64,000 nucleotides of DNA from Paenibacillus sp. 481. Lineage in GTDB: Bacteria > Bacillota > Bacilli > Paenibacillales > Paenibacillaceae. How positions within the stretch are numbered: position 1 is the first letter of the stretch; every line of letters starts with the position of its first letter. Below, piece after piece: positions 1-8,524 of this stretch. The position numbers and the translations under genes were made by a program. The notes under the pieces were generated by a model that saw only the letters and a list, made by a program, of their open reading frames with translations, was not told the origin of the DNA and ran no database searches. The stretch is taken from NCBI RefSeq assembly GCF_021223605.1, contig NZ_CP075175.1, positions 3,613,501 through 3,677,500 on the forward strand. The letters run 5' to 3'.

Positions 1-469
1 GCGCGTTCATGATGGGCACATAAGCCCGCAGTGCGGCGCCAACTTCGCCTTTTACTTTGGACAAATACGAATGCTCCGCAAAGGCAGGCTCCGCATCTTT
101 ATCTTCAATCGGCTGCCCGATCCGGTCCGCAATCGGATGAGAATAGCGAATCCGCTCCATATTGAGCACCACGATATAGGACACCTCATTAATCATCCGA
201 ATATTTTCGGTTTCGTAGGCGATATCTTGTGCTTGCTTAACGGGGAGCTGCACCTTTTGACGGATGTGCGGCTGCTCTGCTACGGTTCGCGCCGTCGTCA
301 TTAACCGTCGTCCAAGCTCCTCTTCGGTCATACGCGTCATAATGCCGAGCACGATGGTACCGCCTATTAAGAGCGAAAAAGAAGCTAGGCCGAAAGCAAG
401 CAACGCAATTTTCCCATATACGGGCAAATTGCGAATATGGCGCAAGTGGCGAATGTTGAATGAATGCAT
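1..469 (-). CDS. DctS/CitS-like sensor histidine kinase, N-terminal part only
   Basis: An open minus-strand frame starts at the ATG at 467-469 and runs off the left edge, giving about 156 residues. A transmembrane helix lies near residues 15-40, followed by an extracellular stretch with the YIVVLNMERIRYSHP and RAYVPI motifs typical of the Cache sensor domain of DctS/CitA/DcuS kinases. The dimerisation and ATPase domains lie outside the window. Family members sense C4-dicarboxylates or citrate and phosphorylate a response regulator. The gene is divergent from the TRAP-type binding protein and dicarboxylate symporter genes, which fits a dct locus. The specific ligand is inferred from these neighbours. 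Confidence 0.8.
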   Translation of the reverse strand, partial: MHSFNIRHLRHIRNLPVYGKIALLAFGLASFSLLIGGTIVLGIMTRMTEEELGRRLMTTARTVAEQPHIRQKVQLPVKQAQDIAYETENIRMINEVSYIVVLNMERIRYSHPIADRIGQPIEDKDAEPAFAEHSYLSKVKGEVGAALRAYVPIMNA

Positions 470-553
470 GGCTCGTCTCGCTCCCTACCATTTACGTCTT
501 TCTACCATTGTGAAATAATGAATGGAAAGAATCAACAGGAAAGGGGCAAATAA

Positions 554-1618
554 ATGAGATCGTTCGTTAGTATCGGATTATTTGTGCTTGTTGGTCTTAT
601 TACTGCTATTCTGATCGGGTTTCCCCCCAGCATGGCAAAGCCCTTACCCTACGATGCGGAGCAAGCAGGGCTGAAAGATCGGATCGTGATTAAATTCAGT
701 CATGTTGTCGCTGAAAATACACCCAAAGGCTTGGCGGCGGAGCATTTTGCTAAGCTGGTGCGCGAACGTTTGAGTGATCGCGTCGAAGTACAGGTGTACC
801 CGAATGGCATCCTATATTCGGATAAGTATGAACTAGATGCCCTTAGTCGGGGCGAGGTGCACATGATCGCACCTTCCTTCTCGAATTTAACGAACGCCTT
901 CCCGAGTTGGGGGGCGTTTGACTTGCCGTTTGCCTTCCCGAATCAGCAAGCAGTAGACGAAGCGCTGTACGGTAACATTGGCAAGCAGCTGCTTGCGGAG
1001 CTGGCGAACGCGAATATGAAAGGCATCTCCTTTTGGAACAACGGATTTAAGCAAGTGACGAGCGCACAGAGGCCATTAATTCACCCCGCAGATTTTGCGG
1101 GCCAGACGTTCCGCATTTTACCGAGCAAAGTATTGGAACAGCAGTTCCATGCCCTAGGCGCCCAAGCGGTCATGATGCCCTTTACCGAGGTGTACCGCAG
1201 TGTGGTGCGCGGTGATGTTGATGGTCAGGAAAATACGATTTCGAATATTTACAGTAAGCGTCTTTATCAGGTGCAGCAGCATATGACGTTGAGTAATCAT
1301 GGGTATTTGGGTTATGCGATCATCGTTAATCGCACGTTCTGGGAGGAGCTTCCGGCTGATGTGCGTGGCGTGTTGGAGCAGGCGTTAGCCGAGACGACGC
1401 AATGGAATCGGGAGCTTGCCCAGCGGCTTAATGACGAGCAGCTCCATGAAATTGTGAAAAGTGGCACGATGGATATTCATCAGCTAAGTGCCACGGAGCG
1501 GGACGAGTGGATAGCGGCGTTGGCGCCGATTTATAAGCAAGTGGAGGAGGAGGTTGGCGCTTCATTATTACAGCAAATTAAGACGTTGCGACAACAATAT
1601 AACTTCGACAGCCCTTAA
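554..1618 (+). CDS. TRAP-type C4-dicarboxylate binding protein (DctP/DctB family)
   Basis: The protein has 354 residues, with a hydrophobic N-terminal signal or anchor at about residues 5-25 and no lipobox cysteine, followed by a TRAP solute-binding domain at about 45-335. Visible family motifs include IKFSHVVAENTPKG near the mature N-terminus, VYPNGIL, and the substrate-contact region FRILPSKVLEQQF. AAAGGGG lies 7 nt before the ATG. No DctQ/DctM permease genes follow. Instead a DctA-type symporter does, so, as for DctB of Bacillus subtilis, it probably works as a co-sensor with the divergent kinase rather than in a TRAP transporter. That role is an inference from gene order. Confidence 0.85.
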   Translation: MRSFVSIGLFVLVGLITAILIGFPPSMAKPLPYDAEQAGLKDRIVIKFSHVVAENTPKGLAAEHFAKLVRERLSDRVEVQVYPNGILYSDKYELDALSRGEVHMIAPSFSNLTNAFPSWGAFDLPFAFPNQQAVDEALYGNIGKQLLAELANANMKGISFWNNGFKQVTSAQRPLIHPADFAGQTFRILPSKVLEQQFHALGAQAVMMPFTEVYRSVVRGDVDGQENTISNIYSKRLYQVQQHMTLSNHGYLGYAIIVNRTFWEELPADVRGVLEQALAETTQWNRELAQRLNDEQLHEIVKSGTMDIHQLSATERDEWIAALAPIYKQVEEEVGASLLQQIKTLRQQYNFDSP

Positions 1619-1651
1619 GACCAAAAAGACCAATATGACCATATTCTTGAA

Positions 1652-1665
1652 TGGAACCGCTTTCT
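1652..1665 (+). promoter_or_regulatory. Candidate cre (CcpA) site before the dicarboxylate symporter
   Basis: TGGAACCGCTTTCT matches 12 of 14 positions of the WGWAARCGYTWWCW cre consensus. It lies about 70 bp before the start codon of the DctA-type symporter, in the 117-bp gap after the binding-protein gene. Carbon catabolite repression of such a gene would make sense. This is a motif match only. Confidence 0.4.
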
Positions 1666-1735
1666 TTTCTACAATGAGGACACAAATTCACAATTCGTTC
1701 ACATTGTACATCGAGACAAAGAAAGGATGTTCCGT

Positions 1736-3028
1736 ATGAGAATCAACTTTAAAAACTTAACGGTCCAAGTGGTCATCGCTATTATTCTTGGTATATTGGT
1801 CGGTCATTTCTTCCCAGCTTTTGGTGAGAAGCTAAAGGTACTCGGGGACGTCTTTATTAAGCTGATTAAAATGGTTATCGCGCCGATCGTCTTGTTCACG
1901 GTCGTGAATGGTATTGCCAGCATGGGCGATATGAAAAAGGTTGGTCGCATCGGCGGTAAAGCGCTGCTTTATTTTGAAATCGTGACCACCATTGCGTTGG
2001 CAATCGGACTTATCGTGGTTAACATTATTAAACCGGGCGATGGCTTTGACACCGCTGCTGTGCAAGGGGATGTTAGCCAGTACGTGCAAAAAGCAGAGGA
2101 AAACAATCAGAGCATGTTGGAGTTCGTCATCGCGATCGTGCCTGAAAATATAGTTGGAGCATTGGCAAAAGGCGACTTGCTGCCAATCTTGTTCTTCGCG
2201 GTATTTTTCGGCTTGGCGTTGACAGCGATGGGCGAGAAAGCGAAGCCTGTTGTCGATTTGTTTGATCGACTAACACATGCGTTTTTCAATATCGTAAATA
2301 TGATTATGAAAGTATCTCCAATTGCTGCGTTCGGTGCTATGGCGTACACGATCGGTAAATTCGGGATCGGATCATTAACAAAGCTAGGCTTATTGATGAC
2401 TTGCGTCTATATTACGATGTTCTTGTTCGTCGTATTTATTTTGGGCGGTATTGCGCGTATGTTCGGTTTCCGCATCTTTAAATTTATTCGTTACATTAAA
2501 GACGAAATTTTACTCGTACTTGGTACGTCCTCTTCCGAGTCGGCACTGCCGAACTTGATGGATAAGCTGGAGAAGTACGGCTGCTCGAAATCGGTTGTCG
2601 GACTAGTTGTGCCGACAGGCTACTCTTTTAACTTGGACGGAACATCGATTTACTTATCTATGGCTGCGATATTTATTGCACAAGCGTACGGTGTTGATCT
2701 TTCCGTATGGGAGCAGTTGGTGCTGCTTGGCATTTTGATGCTTACATCTAAAGGAGCTGCGGGTGTAACGGGCTCAGGATTTATTACACTGGCAGCAACG
2801 CTGGCGGCGTTCCCGACGATCCCAGTTGCGGGTCTGGCCATCTTGATCGGTGTAGACCGCTTTATGTCTGAGGCTCGTGCGATTACGAACTTGATCGGTA
2901 ACGGCGTAGCTACGGTTGTTGTGGCGAAAATGGAAAAAGAATTCCATCCGCCGGCTGAGTATGCAGCTGACAGTGATTTTAGAAATCGCGCATCCTTGAA
3001 GAAGAATCCGGTTGCTGAAGCGAAGTAG
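1736..3028 (+). CDS. dctP: C4-dicarboxylate:cation symporter, DctA/GltP (DAACS) family
   Basis: This 430-residue integral membrane protein of the dicarboxylate/amino acid:cation symporter family imports succinate, fumarate or malate in characterised relatives. Family signatures are clear: the serine-rich re-entrant loop [11 protein letters not shown], then [14 protein letters not shown], and the second loop [13 protein letters not shown]. About eight membrane segments are visible. The ATG at 1736 is preferred over the one at 1727 because GAAAGGA (1721-1727) sits 8 nt before it and overlaps the upstream codon. The binding protein and partial kinase next door make a complete uptake-and-sensing locus. 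The symbol follows B. subtilis usage. Glutamate transport is possible but less likely in this context. Confidence 0.88.
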   Translation: MRINFKNLTVQVVIAIILGILVGHFFPAFGEKLKVLGDVFIKLIKMVIAPIVLFTVVNGIASMGDMKKVGRIGGKALLYFEIVTTIALAIGLIVVNIIKPGDGFDTAAVQGDVSQYVQKAEENNQSMLEFVIAIVPENIVGALAKGDLLPILFFAVFFGLALTAMGEKAKPVVDLFDRLTHAFFNIVNMIMKVSPIAAFGAMAYTIGKFGIGSLTKLGLLMTCVYITMFLFVVFILGGIARMFGFRIFKFIRYIKDEILLVLGTSSSESALPNLMDKLEKYGCSKSVVGLVVPTGYSFNLDGTSIYLSMAAIFIAQAYGVDLSVWEQLVLLGILMLTSKGAAGVTGSGFITLAATLAAFPTIPVAGLAILIGVDRFMSEARAITNLIGNGVATVVVAKMEKEFHPPAEYAADSDFRNRASLKKNPVAEAK

Positions 3029-3040
3029 GTAATGAACATG

Positions 3041-3081
3041 GACCTCCATCACCACGTTGAAAGTGGGATGGGGGTCTTTTT
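3041..3081 (+). terminator. Rho-independent terminator after the symporter gene
   Basis: GACCTCCATC pairs with GATGGGGGTC, with an inner CCAC/GTGG extension, and is followed by TTTTT. It lies 12 nt after the stop codon. Confidence 0.9.
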
Positions 3082-3187
3082 GTATGGGAAAATGTGAGAT
3101 TTAAAGCTTGATCTTTATTCGAACACGTACAAAAATATATATCGAGTAGGTGCGTCCTAAATTTTAAAAAATGAAGGGATGAGCAGC

Positions 3188-3751
3188 GTGCATGATATAG
3201 AGCTAAGAAGGCCGCGATTAGTAGACGTAGAAGAACTGCATCAATTTTTTAGTGCCGTTATAAAGGATACGTTTGCAAAAGAAGGCTTGGCTGATTTACT
3301 GGACGATATCGAGCACGAATATGTGAGTAAACAGCAATATTTAAAGTCTGACTTGGACAGCAGCGGAAGAGACCGATATTTTTTAATAGCTGTACATCAA
3401 CAAGATAAGCAAGTGATCGGTACAGTTGAGTGCGGCCCTGTTAGCGAATTAATTAAAGATTGCACGGGACAAGCATGGTACGGCGAGTATGAGATAGGAA
3501 CGTTATATGTACATCCGAATTATCAAGGACGGGGTATTGGAACATTACTGTTAAATGTAATGCTTCTAACTTTGCAGAGTCGGGGCATTGACGAATTTTG
3601 TTTAGATAGCGGCTATAAGAGTGCGCAGAAAATATGGATGAAAAAATTAGGTGAGCCCGCTCATTGGTTGAAGGACCATTGGGGCGAGGGTGAGGATCAT
3701 ATGATATGGCGAAAAAATATAAATGAGCTGCCGCTTACGTTTAAAGCCTAG
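3188..3751 (+). CDS. GNAT-family N-acetyltransferase
   Basis: The protein has about 187 residues. The acetyl-CoA binding motif A appears as LYVHPNYQGRGIGTLLL, preceded by strand-forming residues and followed by a C-terminal WRKN ending, so it is a single-domain GNAT acetyltransferase. The substrate cannot be told from sequence. A GTG start at 3188 is preferred because GAAGGG (3173-3178) lies 9 nt before it, whereas the in-frame ATG at 3179 directly abuts that ribosome site. It stands alone between a terminator and a convergent gene. Confidence 0.75.
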   Translation: MHDIELRRPRLVDVEELHQFFSAVIKDTFAKEGLADLLDDIEHEYVSKQQYLKSDLDSSGRDRYFLIAVHQQDKQVIGTVECGPVSELIKDCTGQAWYGEYEIGTLYVHPNYQGRGIGTLLLNVMLLTLQSRGIDEFCLDSGYKSAQKIWMKKLGEPAHWLKDHWGEGEDHMIWRKNINELPLTFKA

Positions 3752-3854
3752 ATGCTCCCGTTCAGCACTTTGGAGACAAAAAAGCAGTAGTTGCCATCAA
3801 TTTGTGTACCCGATCCATAATGGCATAATATTACTGAATGACTGTAGGGGTTTT

Positions 3855-3892
3855 TGAAAAAGGGCAGCCCCGTCTATGTGAGACGGAGCTGC
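3855..3892 (-). terminator. Terminator of the EamA/GNAT operon
   Basis: On the minus strand a stem of GCAGC/GCTGC and CCGTCT/AGACGG (3864-3892) is followed by a T-run. It lies just after the EamA stop codon. Confidence 0.8.
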
Positions 3893-3918
3893 ATGTAGGA
3901 TGTTTATGTACAACTGCA

Positions 3919-4860
3919 TCAAGAATGAGGCACTTTGATATTAGGTGGAGCGGTGGCTGTAATGGCTACTTTTTTATCACCGTATGCAATAAATGTAATC
4001 CCACCCAAGACACATACGATAGCGGTAAAATGAACCCATGTCAGCTGTTCTTTTAATAGGACGGCTGAAAGGATCAGACTTGTGATCGGAATTAAGCCAG
4101 TCAGTACGCCAGCTGTACTGGCAGGTACGTTAGTCAGCCCTTTGTACATGAGTAGGAAGGCGATAACGGTTACGACGACGCCAAAATAAATGATGAGCAG
4201 CCATGATTGCAGACTGAGGGCCGCGAAGTCGAATGACGCAGCCTCAACAGCTGCGAACGGTGCAAACAACAGCAAGCCGATGACGCTCATTGCTGTGGAA
4301 ATGGCAAGCGGGGAGAAGCGATTTGATACCGACTTGCCTAAAATGATAAACAGCGCCTCGCAGACAACAGAGGCGAAGACGAGCAAATTGCCGAGCCAAG
4401 AGAGCGCACCGCGGCTGTCTGGTGTAAACTCGCCGAGCAATTGCACGGCCATTGTACCTGTGATTGCAAGTAGGATGCCGACTATTTTGAGCATGGACAA
4501 CTTTTCTTTAAGAAACAAGAAGGCGATTAGGCCGACAACCGCAGGAATCGTGCTCGTAATGATGCCGCCTTCACTCGCTGTTGTAAACTTAAGCCCATAC
4601 AGCATAAAGATGTTGAACATAAATACACCCGCAAAGCATTGCAAAAATAAGGACCAACCATCTTTGCGCGTCACAACGGGAAATTTTCCTTCCTTGATCA
4701 GCAGCAGCGGTACTAAAATAATGGTTGCGATCAAAAAACGCATACCGGTAGCCAGCCATAAGGGCAAGCTTAATACGATCATTTTACTTGCCACAACAGA
4801 GCTACCGACAATGCTCATTGCTAGTATGATATACAAATATGACAGTGTTATTCTGTTCAT
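3919..4860 (-). CDS. EamA/DMT-family permease
   Basis: The 313-residue protein has ten predicted membrane helices arranged as two EamA repeats (about residues 5-140 and 150-290), the standard architecture of drug/metabolite exporters of the RhaT/YdcZ type. Internal signatures include GMRFLIAT near residue 40 and the SLILSAVLLKE ending of the second repeat. The ATG overlaps the stop codon of the upstream acetyltransferase as ATGA, so the two are translationally coupled. Substrate is unknown; coupling to an acetyltransferase suggests export of a modified metabolite, which is an inference. Confidence 0.8.
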   Translation of the reverse strand: MNRITLSYLYIILAMSIVGSSVVASKMIVLSLPLWLATGMRFLIATIILVPLLLIKEGKFPVVTRKDGWSLFLQCFAGVFMFNIFMLYGLKFTTASEGGIITSTIPAVVGLIAFLFLKEKLSMLKIVGILLAITGTMAVQLLGEFTPDSRGALSWLGNLLVFASVVCEALFIILGKSVSNRFSPLAISTAMSVIGLLLFAPFAAVEAASFDFAALSLQSWLLIIYFGVVVTVIAFLLMYKGLTNVPASTAGVLTGLIPITSLILSAVLLKEQLTWVHFTAIVCVLGGITFIAYGDKKVAITATAPPNIKVPHS

Positions 4861-5621
4861 TTGGCAGTCTCCTGATCGAAAGGGCTGCGAGCATTAGATT
4901 TTATAAACTCAGCGCTGCCTTGGATATCGTCACATGCTGGCTCTGCTGCTGTTGAGTTCGTGGACGACGTTGCGACTGCAACTGCCGACGCTGACGCTAA
5001 TCTTGCCGTGAAATCAGCTCGCAGCAGGGCGTACATGGCGATGTCGACATAGCCGCCTTTTTCAAATTCGGATTGCCGCATCGTTCCTTCATATTGAAAC
5101 CCGAGCTTGGTCAGCAGCTTCTCTGATCCGACATTTTCTGGAATGATTTTAGCCTCGATCCGATTGAATTGGAGCTCCTGAAAGCCAAAGGCAACTACTT
5201 TACGTCCAACTTCGGTCATCACACCTTGTCCCCAATGCGAAAAGGCGAGATCGTATCCGATTTCCGCGCGTTTATGTTCAGCTGCAATGTAGAAGAAGCC
5301 GCACGTTCCAATCATACGTCCACTTGTGCGGTCCTCGATACCCCAGCGTATTCCCGTTTGGTTATGTAAAATGCTCGCATACCATTCGATTTCCTTTAAG
5401 GCATCTTCATGTGATCCAAACGGAGACAGCGGAATATAGCTGCACACCTCTTCGTGTGAAAAAATAGCCCATACATCATCGGCATCTGCCGTTGTCACTT
5501 GGCGCAGCACAAAGCGGTCTGTATGTAGTGTGGGTACTTCACGAAATAGATGTAATGGATTTGAAAATTGGGTAGTATCGGATGTGGAGTTTGTGGTAGT
5601 CGGATTCGAAATCGGATTCAT
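4857..5621 (-). CDS. RimJ/RimL-type GNAT acetyltransferase with an unusual C-terminal tail
   Basis: The protein has 254 residues. The GNAT domain spans about residues 28-205 and shows the RimJ/RimL pattern: TDRFVLRQVTTADADDVWAIF at the start, EIGYDLAFSHWGQGVMTEV for the acetyl-CoA site, and NRIEAKIIPENVGSEKLLTKLGF. Relatives acetylate protein N-termini or small molecules. AAGGAG lies 8 nt before the ATG. The last 50 residues form an Ala/Ser/Thr-rich tail absent from the usual 180-190 residue family members. It ends in the EamA start codon (4-nt overlap), so the tail may be needed for translational coupling. Confidence 0.78.
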   Translation of the reverse strand: MNPISNPTTTNSTSDTTQFSNPLHLFREVPTLHTDRFVLRQVTTADADDVWAIFSHEEVCSYIPLSPFGSHEDALKEIEWYASILHNQTGIRWGIEDRTSGRMIGTCGFFYIAAEHKRAEIGYDLAFSHWGQGVMTEVGRKVVAFGFQELQFNRIEAKIIPENVGSEKLLTKLGFQYEGTMRQSEFEKGGYVDIAMYALLRADFTARLASASAVAVATSSTNSTAAEPACDDIQGSAEFIKSNARSPFDQETAK

Positions 5622-5730
5622 TAGCGATTCTCCTTTTGACCTGTAGTGAATAAACTTCCTTTATTTTACTCCTTATTACGGATAGAAAGTAGATCCAATA
5701 TGGAGCTTTTTATGAATAAAATAGAGGGAG

Positions 5731-5778
5731 TAAGAAAAAACAGACCGAAGCCACCGCTGTATCGGTGTCTCGATCTGT
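5731..5778 (-). terminator. Terminator after the PfpI-like gene
   Basis: A minus-strand stem-loop, CAGATCGA and CACCG arms over 5741-5778, is followed by TTTTTT. It lies 22 nt after the stop of the gene at 5801. Confidence 0.85.
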
Positions 5779-5800
5779 TTGATAGGTAAGGCCTCTTAAT

Positions 5801-6373
5801 TTATAAAGCTTGTTGTAGTCCATTAGGTGCAACAGTTTGCATGACTGTTGAAACCATGTCTTCCCCGGCTAAGGAGCGGATAACCCAAGTGGATAAGTCA
5901 ATAGCAGCTAGGCAACCAGCCGCTGTGGCAATTCGGTCTTGAATGACAAACGGTCGATCGACTACCGTAACTCCATACGCTTGGAGCATTTCTCTCCGTG
6001 TAGGATACGTTGTTGCCTCACGATTTTCTAATAGTCCCAAGGCGGCAAGCATTAGAGTTCCAGAACACATCGCGCCAATAAATTGTTGATCGGGGTTGAG
6101 TGTTATTCTGCTCAGAAAGGAGGGATCGTTTATTAATTCAGGCACCTTTTTTCCACTTGTAAAAAGAACAGCATCGGCTCTCGATGCTTCTTCTAACATG
6201 CCCGATGTAGAAATAACCATGCCCGCATCCGATACGTGTTCTTTTTTAGTTCCTAGAATGTTTACTTCCCAATCGCTCCTACCTCCATACAATCGGACAC
6301 GGTTTAGAAGATCCCAAGGCAAAAATAAGTCCAAATCGGTAAATTCATCCCATATGATTAGAGCTACTTTCAT
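5801..6373 (-). CDS. DJ-1/PfpI-superfamily protein
   Basis: About 190 residues with the class I glutamine amidotransferase-like fold. The nucleophile elbow GAMCSGTLMLAALG places the reactive cysteine near residue 100, and MKVALIIWDEFTDLDLFLPWDLL matches the N-terminal strand and helix of the DJ-1/PfpI group that includes isonitrile-hydratase-like proteins and the sensor domains of GATase1-AraC regulators. There is no DNA-binding domain. The ATG at 6373 is chosen because AAGGAG lies 8 nt upstream; the in-frame GTG at 6382 overlaps that site. Activity (hydratase, glyoxalase or protease) cannot be assigned. Confidence 0.75.
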   Translation of the reverse strand: MKVALIIWDEFTDLDLFLPWDLLNRVRLYGGRSDWEVNILGTKKEHVSDAGMVISTSGMLEEASRADAVLFTSGKKVPELINDPSFLSRITLNPDQQFIGAMCSGTLMLAALGLLENREATTYPTRREMLQAYGVTVVDRPFVIQDRIATAAGCLAAIDLSTWVIRSLAGEDMVSTVMQTVAPNGLQQAL

Positions 6374-6438
6374 GGTGTTCACTCCTTATGCCTAGAAATG
6401 AAGTGGTTTTCATTTGGAAATTCACTTATTTGAGTAAC

Positions 6439-7362
6439 TTATATGACCGCTTGCGGATGGCTTGTACTAACGTGTGCCGCAGCGCGAGCATTGCTTTCGA
6501 CTTGTGCAATGTCTTTACAGCCTGGAATGACGCATGTAACCGCCTCATGCTTCAAGCACCAAGCCAATGCCCATTCGGCCATATTCATGCCTGCTGGAAC
6601 TTCGGTCTGCATAATGTGCTGCACCTGTTCAAGCTTCGCGTAAACAGCCTCCTGATCGTGCTTCTGCCGCACATCGTTAGCAGCAAATTGCGCGCCTGGC
6701 TTGTACTTGCCGCTCAAGTAGCCGCTAGCAAGCGGAACACGCGCCAGCACGCCCAAGTCCTGAGCCTTGCAGGAGTGGAACACGTCGGCTTCTGGCTCGC
6801 GGTCAAGTCGGTTGTACACGACTTGAATAACGGACGCGCCGACTTCCGTAGCGCGCTCGGTTTGGTGCATGCTGTTGCTTTTATTTAACGACAAGCCGAG
6901 GTGACGAATCTTGCCGGCTTGGACTTGCTTGTCGAGCAACGTCCACAGCTTATCGTTGTTAAAGTCATCGTCTGAACCCGAATGGAACTGGTACAAGTCG
7001 ATGTAATCGGTTTGCAACGCACGCAAAGAGTTGTCCAACTGCACAAGCACTTCATCTGCACCATACTGCGTAGTGCGATCCATATGTGCATGGAATTTGT
7101 GCCCGAATTTCGTAGCAATGACCCAGTCTTCGCGCTTGTCACGGCTTACAAAATCGCCGATAAACGACTCGGACAGGTGGTCGCCATAACATTCCGCGGT
7201 ATCAATAAAGTTAATGCCTAGCTCTTTGGCACGGCTTAAAATACCATCGACTTCAGGCTGTGTATAATCACGGCCCCACTCCCCGCCAAATTGCCATGTG
7301 CCGAGTCCAATGACGGACACGTTCAAGTTCGATTTTCCTAATTTGCGATAGTTCATGTTCAT
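6439..7362 (-). CDS. Aldo/keto reductase
   Basis: The 307-residue NADPH-dependent oxidoreductase has a TIM-barrel aldo/keto reductase domain over nearly its full length. The catalytic tetrad is visible: Asp and Tyr in FIDTAECYG, Lys in ATKFGHK and His in YQFHS. A cofactor-binding stretch, CVIPGCKDIAQVESN, lies near the C-terminus. The start at 7362 is supported by AAAGGCGG 7 nt upstream; the much longer open frame to 7515 has no ribosome site. Relatives reduce a wide range of aldehydes and ketones, so the substrate is open. It appears monocistronic. Confidence 0.88.
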   Translation of the reverse strand: MNMNYRKLGKSNLNVSVIGLGTWQFGGEWGRDYTQPEVDGILSRAKELGINFIDTAECYGDHLSESFIGDFVSRDKREDWVIATKFGHKFHAHMDRTTQYGADEVLVQLDNSLRALQTDYIDLYQFHSGSDDDFNNDKLWTLLDKQVQAGKIRHLGLSLNKSNSMHQTERATEVGASVIQVVYNRLDREPEADVFHSCKAQDLGVLARVPLASGYLSGKYKPGAQFAANDVRQKHDQEAVYAKLEQVQHIMQTEVPAGMNMAEWALAWCLKHEAVTCVIPGCKDIAQVESNARAAAHVSTSHPQAVI

Positions 7363-7514
7363 GTGATTACCGCCTTTCGTTATTAATTGTACTCTCTTTA
7401 TTGTAATACAGCCCTCACAGCAAAAGCGAGCGGTTGCCCGTCTCGAAGAGAAATGAGATAAATGAGCAATATGTACGCCGCTCTTGTGTCCAACGGTACA
7501 ACTAGACTGGCACA

Positions 7515-7545
7515 CAAAAAAGAGCCAGCCCTAAGGCTAGCTCTT
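7515..7545 (-). terminator. Terminator of PepSY gene copy 1
   Basis: The minus-strand stem AAGAGC.AGCC / GGCT.GCTCTT is followed by TTTTTT, about 80 nt after the stop at 7624. Confidence 0.85.
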
Positions 7546-7623
7546 CCATCTATTGTTGACCATAGGCTTCAAGGAAGCCGCAATCTGCCTACGCAGTCTA
7601 CTGTAGTCTAGCTTAGGTCTAGC

Positions 7624-8244
7624 TTAGTCTTCCCAGTCCACTTTCAATACGTTACCCGTTGTTGCAGATACGTCGATTTTTACTTCACGGCCATCGTTCG
7701 TTTTAATTTCAACTTCGTACTCGTATTGGTTATCATCTTTGTCCAGTTCAATTTCTACGACTTTGCCAGACACTTTGTTGAGCGCGATGCGAATAGCTTG
7801 CTCTTTCGTGATTTTCACTTTGTTAGCAATCGCATTTCCATTGGACACGTTCTTTTTTGCAACGACGGACTTCACATTGTCGTCATCGTCACGATCATCG
7901 CGGTCATCATCTTGGTCGTGCCATGCTTTGCCTGTCAAAGCATCGACATACACGTCTTTGTCGTCATTTGTGTTCTTGTAGTCGATATGATAGACAAGAC
8001 GTCCGTTTTCTTTTTCCAACTCGATGTCTTCGATCGTGCCGTTGTACAAGTTCAAAGCCAATTGCTTCGCTTGCGGGCCTGTGATTTTCACTTTTTCCGC
8101 ATCCGTCATGCTTACATCATCGTCCAGCTTTGCAGCCGCAAATTTGCTGTATCTATTGTCATCATCATTCATCGCGTGCACCCCAGCGCTAACTCCACCC
8201 AATGCCAATGCTCCTACCAATGTTGCGATTACGAATTTTTTCAT
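7624..8244 (-). CDS. Secreted PepSY-domain protein, tandem copy 1
   Basis: About 206 residues. A Sec signal peptide (KKFVIATLVGALALGG..., cleavage probably after GVHA) precedes two PepSY domains, roughly residues 48-110 and 140-205. Each has the pattern ITxxQAxxIALN...GxxxEIELxKxxxxxxYxVxI...VYVDAxTGKAW. The linker and mature protein are highly acidic (DDDRDDRDDDD). PepSY domains are thought to inhibit or sense proteases, and YkoI/YkoJ of B. subtilis are similar. The ATG at 8244 has GAGGAGG 8 nt upstream; the in-frame TTG at 8250 is too close to it. The coding sequence is nearly identical to copy 2. It lies downstream of a YkoG/YkoH-like two-component system and shares that system's putative operator. 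Confidence 0.85.
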   Translation of the reverse strand: MKKFVIATLVGALALGGVSAGVHAMNDDDNRYSKFAAAKLDDDVSMTDAEKVKITGPQAKQLALNLYNGTIEDIELEKENGRLVYHIDYKNTNDDKDVYVDALTGKAWHDQDDDRDDRDDDDNVKSVVAKKNVSNGNAIANKVKITKEQAIRIALNKVSGKVVEIELDKDDNQYEYEVEIKTNDGREVKIDVSATTGNVLKVDWED

Positions 8245-8313
8245 TTTCAATTCCTCCTCAAATTTTCGTCCGTTTGTTGTGCGAACTTCTTTCTTGATTA
8301 CATCTTATAATTT

Positions 8314-8357
8314 GAAAATGAGAAGACAACGACAGTTAGATTAGAAAACGATGAGAG
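8314..8357 (-). promoter_or_regulatory. Phased 11-bp repeat operator and promoter, PepSY copy 1
   Basis: Reading the minus strand, four consecutive 11-bp units begin CTCTCATC, TTCTAATC, CTGTCGTT and TTCTCATT. Units 1, 2 and 4 match TTCTMAT. The last unit ends about 5 nt before a -10 like TAAGAT, in place of a recognisable -35. Tandem 11-bp direct repeats are the usual binding pattern of OmpR-family response regulators. Confidence 0.6.
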
Positions 8358-8437
8358 TTTGCTTAGATTACTAGTTTACTTTGAATATTTTTCATCACGG
8401 ATATCCATAGAGGGCAACCATCATTCGAAATAAATGA

Positions 8438-8488
8438 GATACAACAAAGACGCTTACGTGATAGGATTCAAACCCTAACGTAAGCGCC
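8438..8488 (-). terminator. Terminator of PepSY copy 2 (sequence reused after PepSY 3)
   Basis: GGCGCTTACGTTAGG pairs with CCTATCACGTAAGCGTC on the minus strand and is followed by a T-rich tail. The 51-bp block differs at one position from the block downstream of the third PepSY gene. Confidence 0.8.
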
Positions 8489-8524
8489 GATAAGTTCGTG
8501 TACTCTATGGTGAATCAGGTTTAA

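Noticed and set aside
4190-4897. 235-codon plus-strand frame opposite the EamA gene
   Set aside because: Antisense shadow; the minus-strand EamA protein has ten helices and is translationally coupled to the upstream gene.
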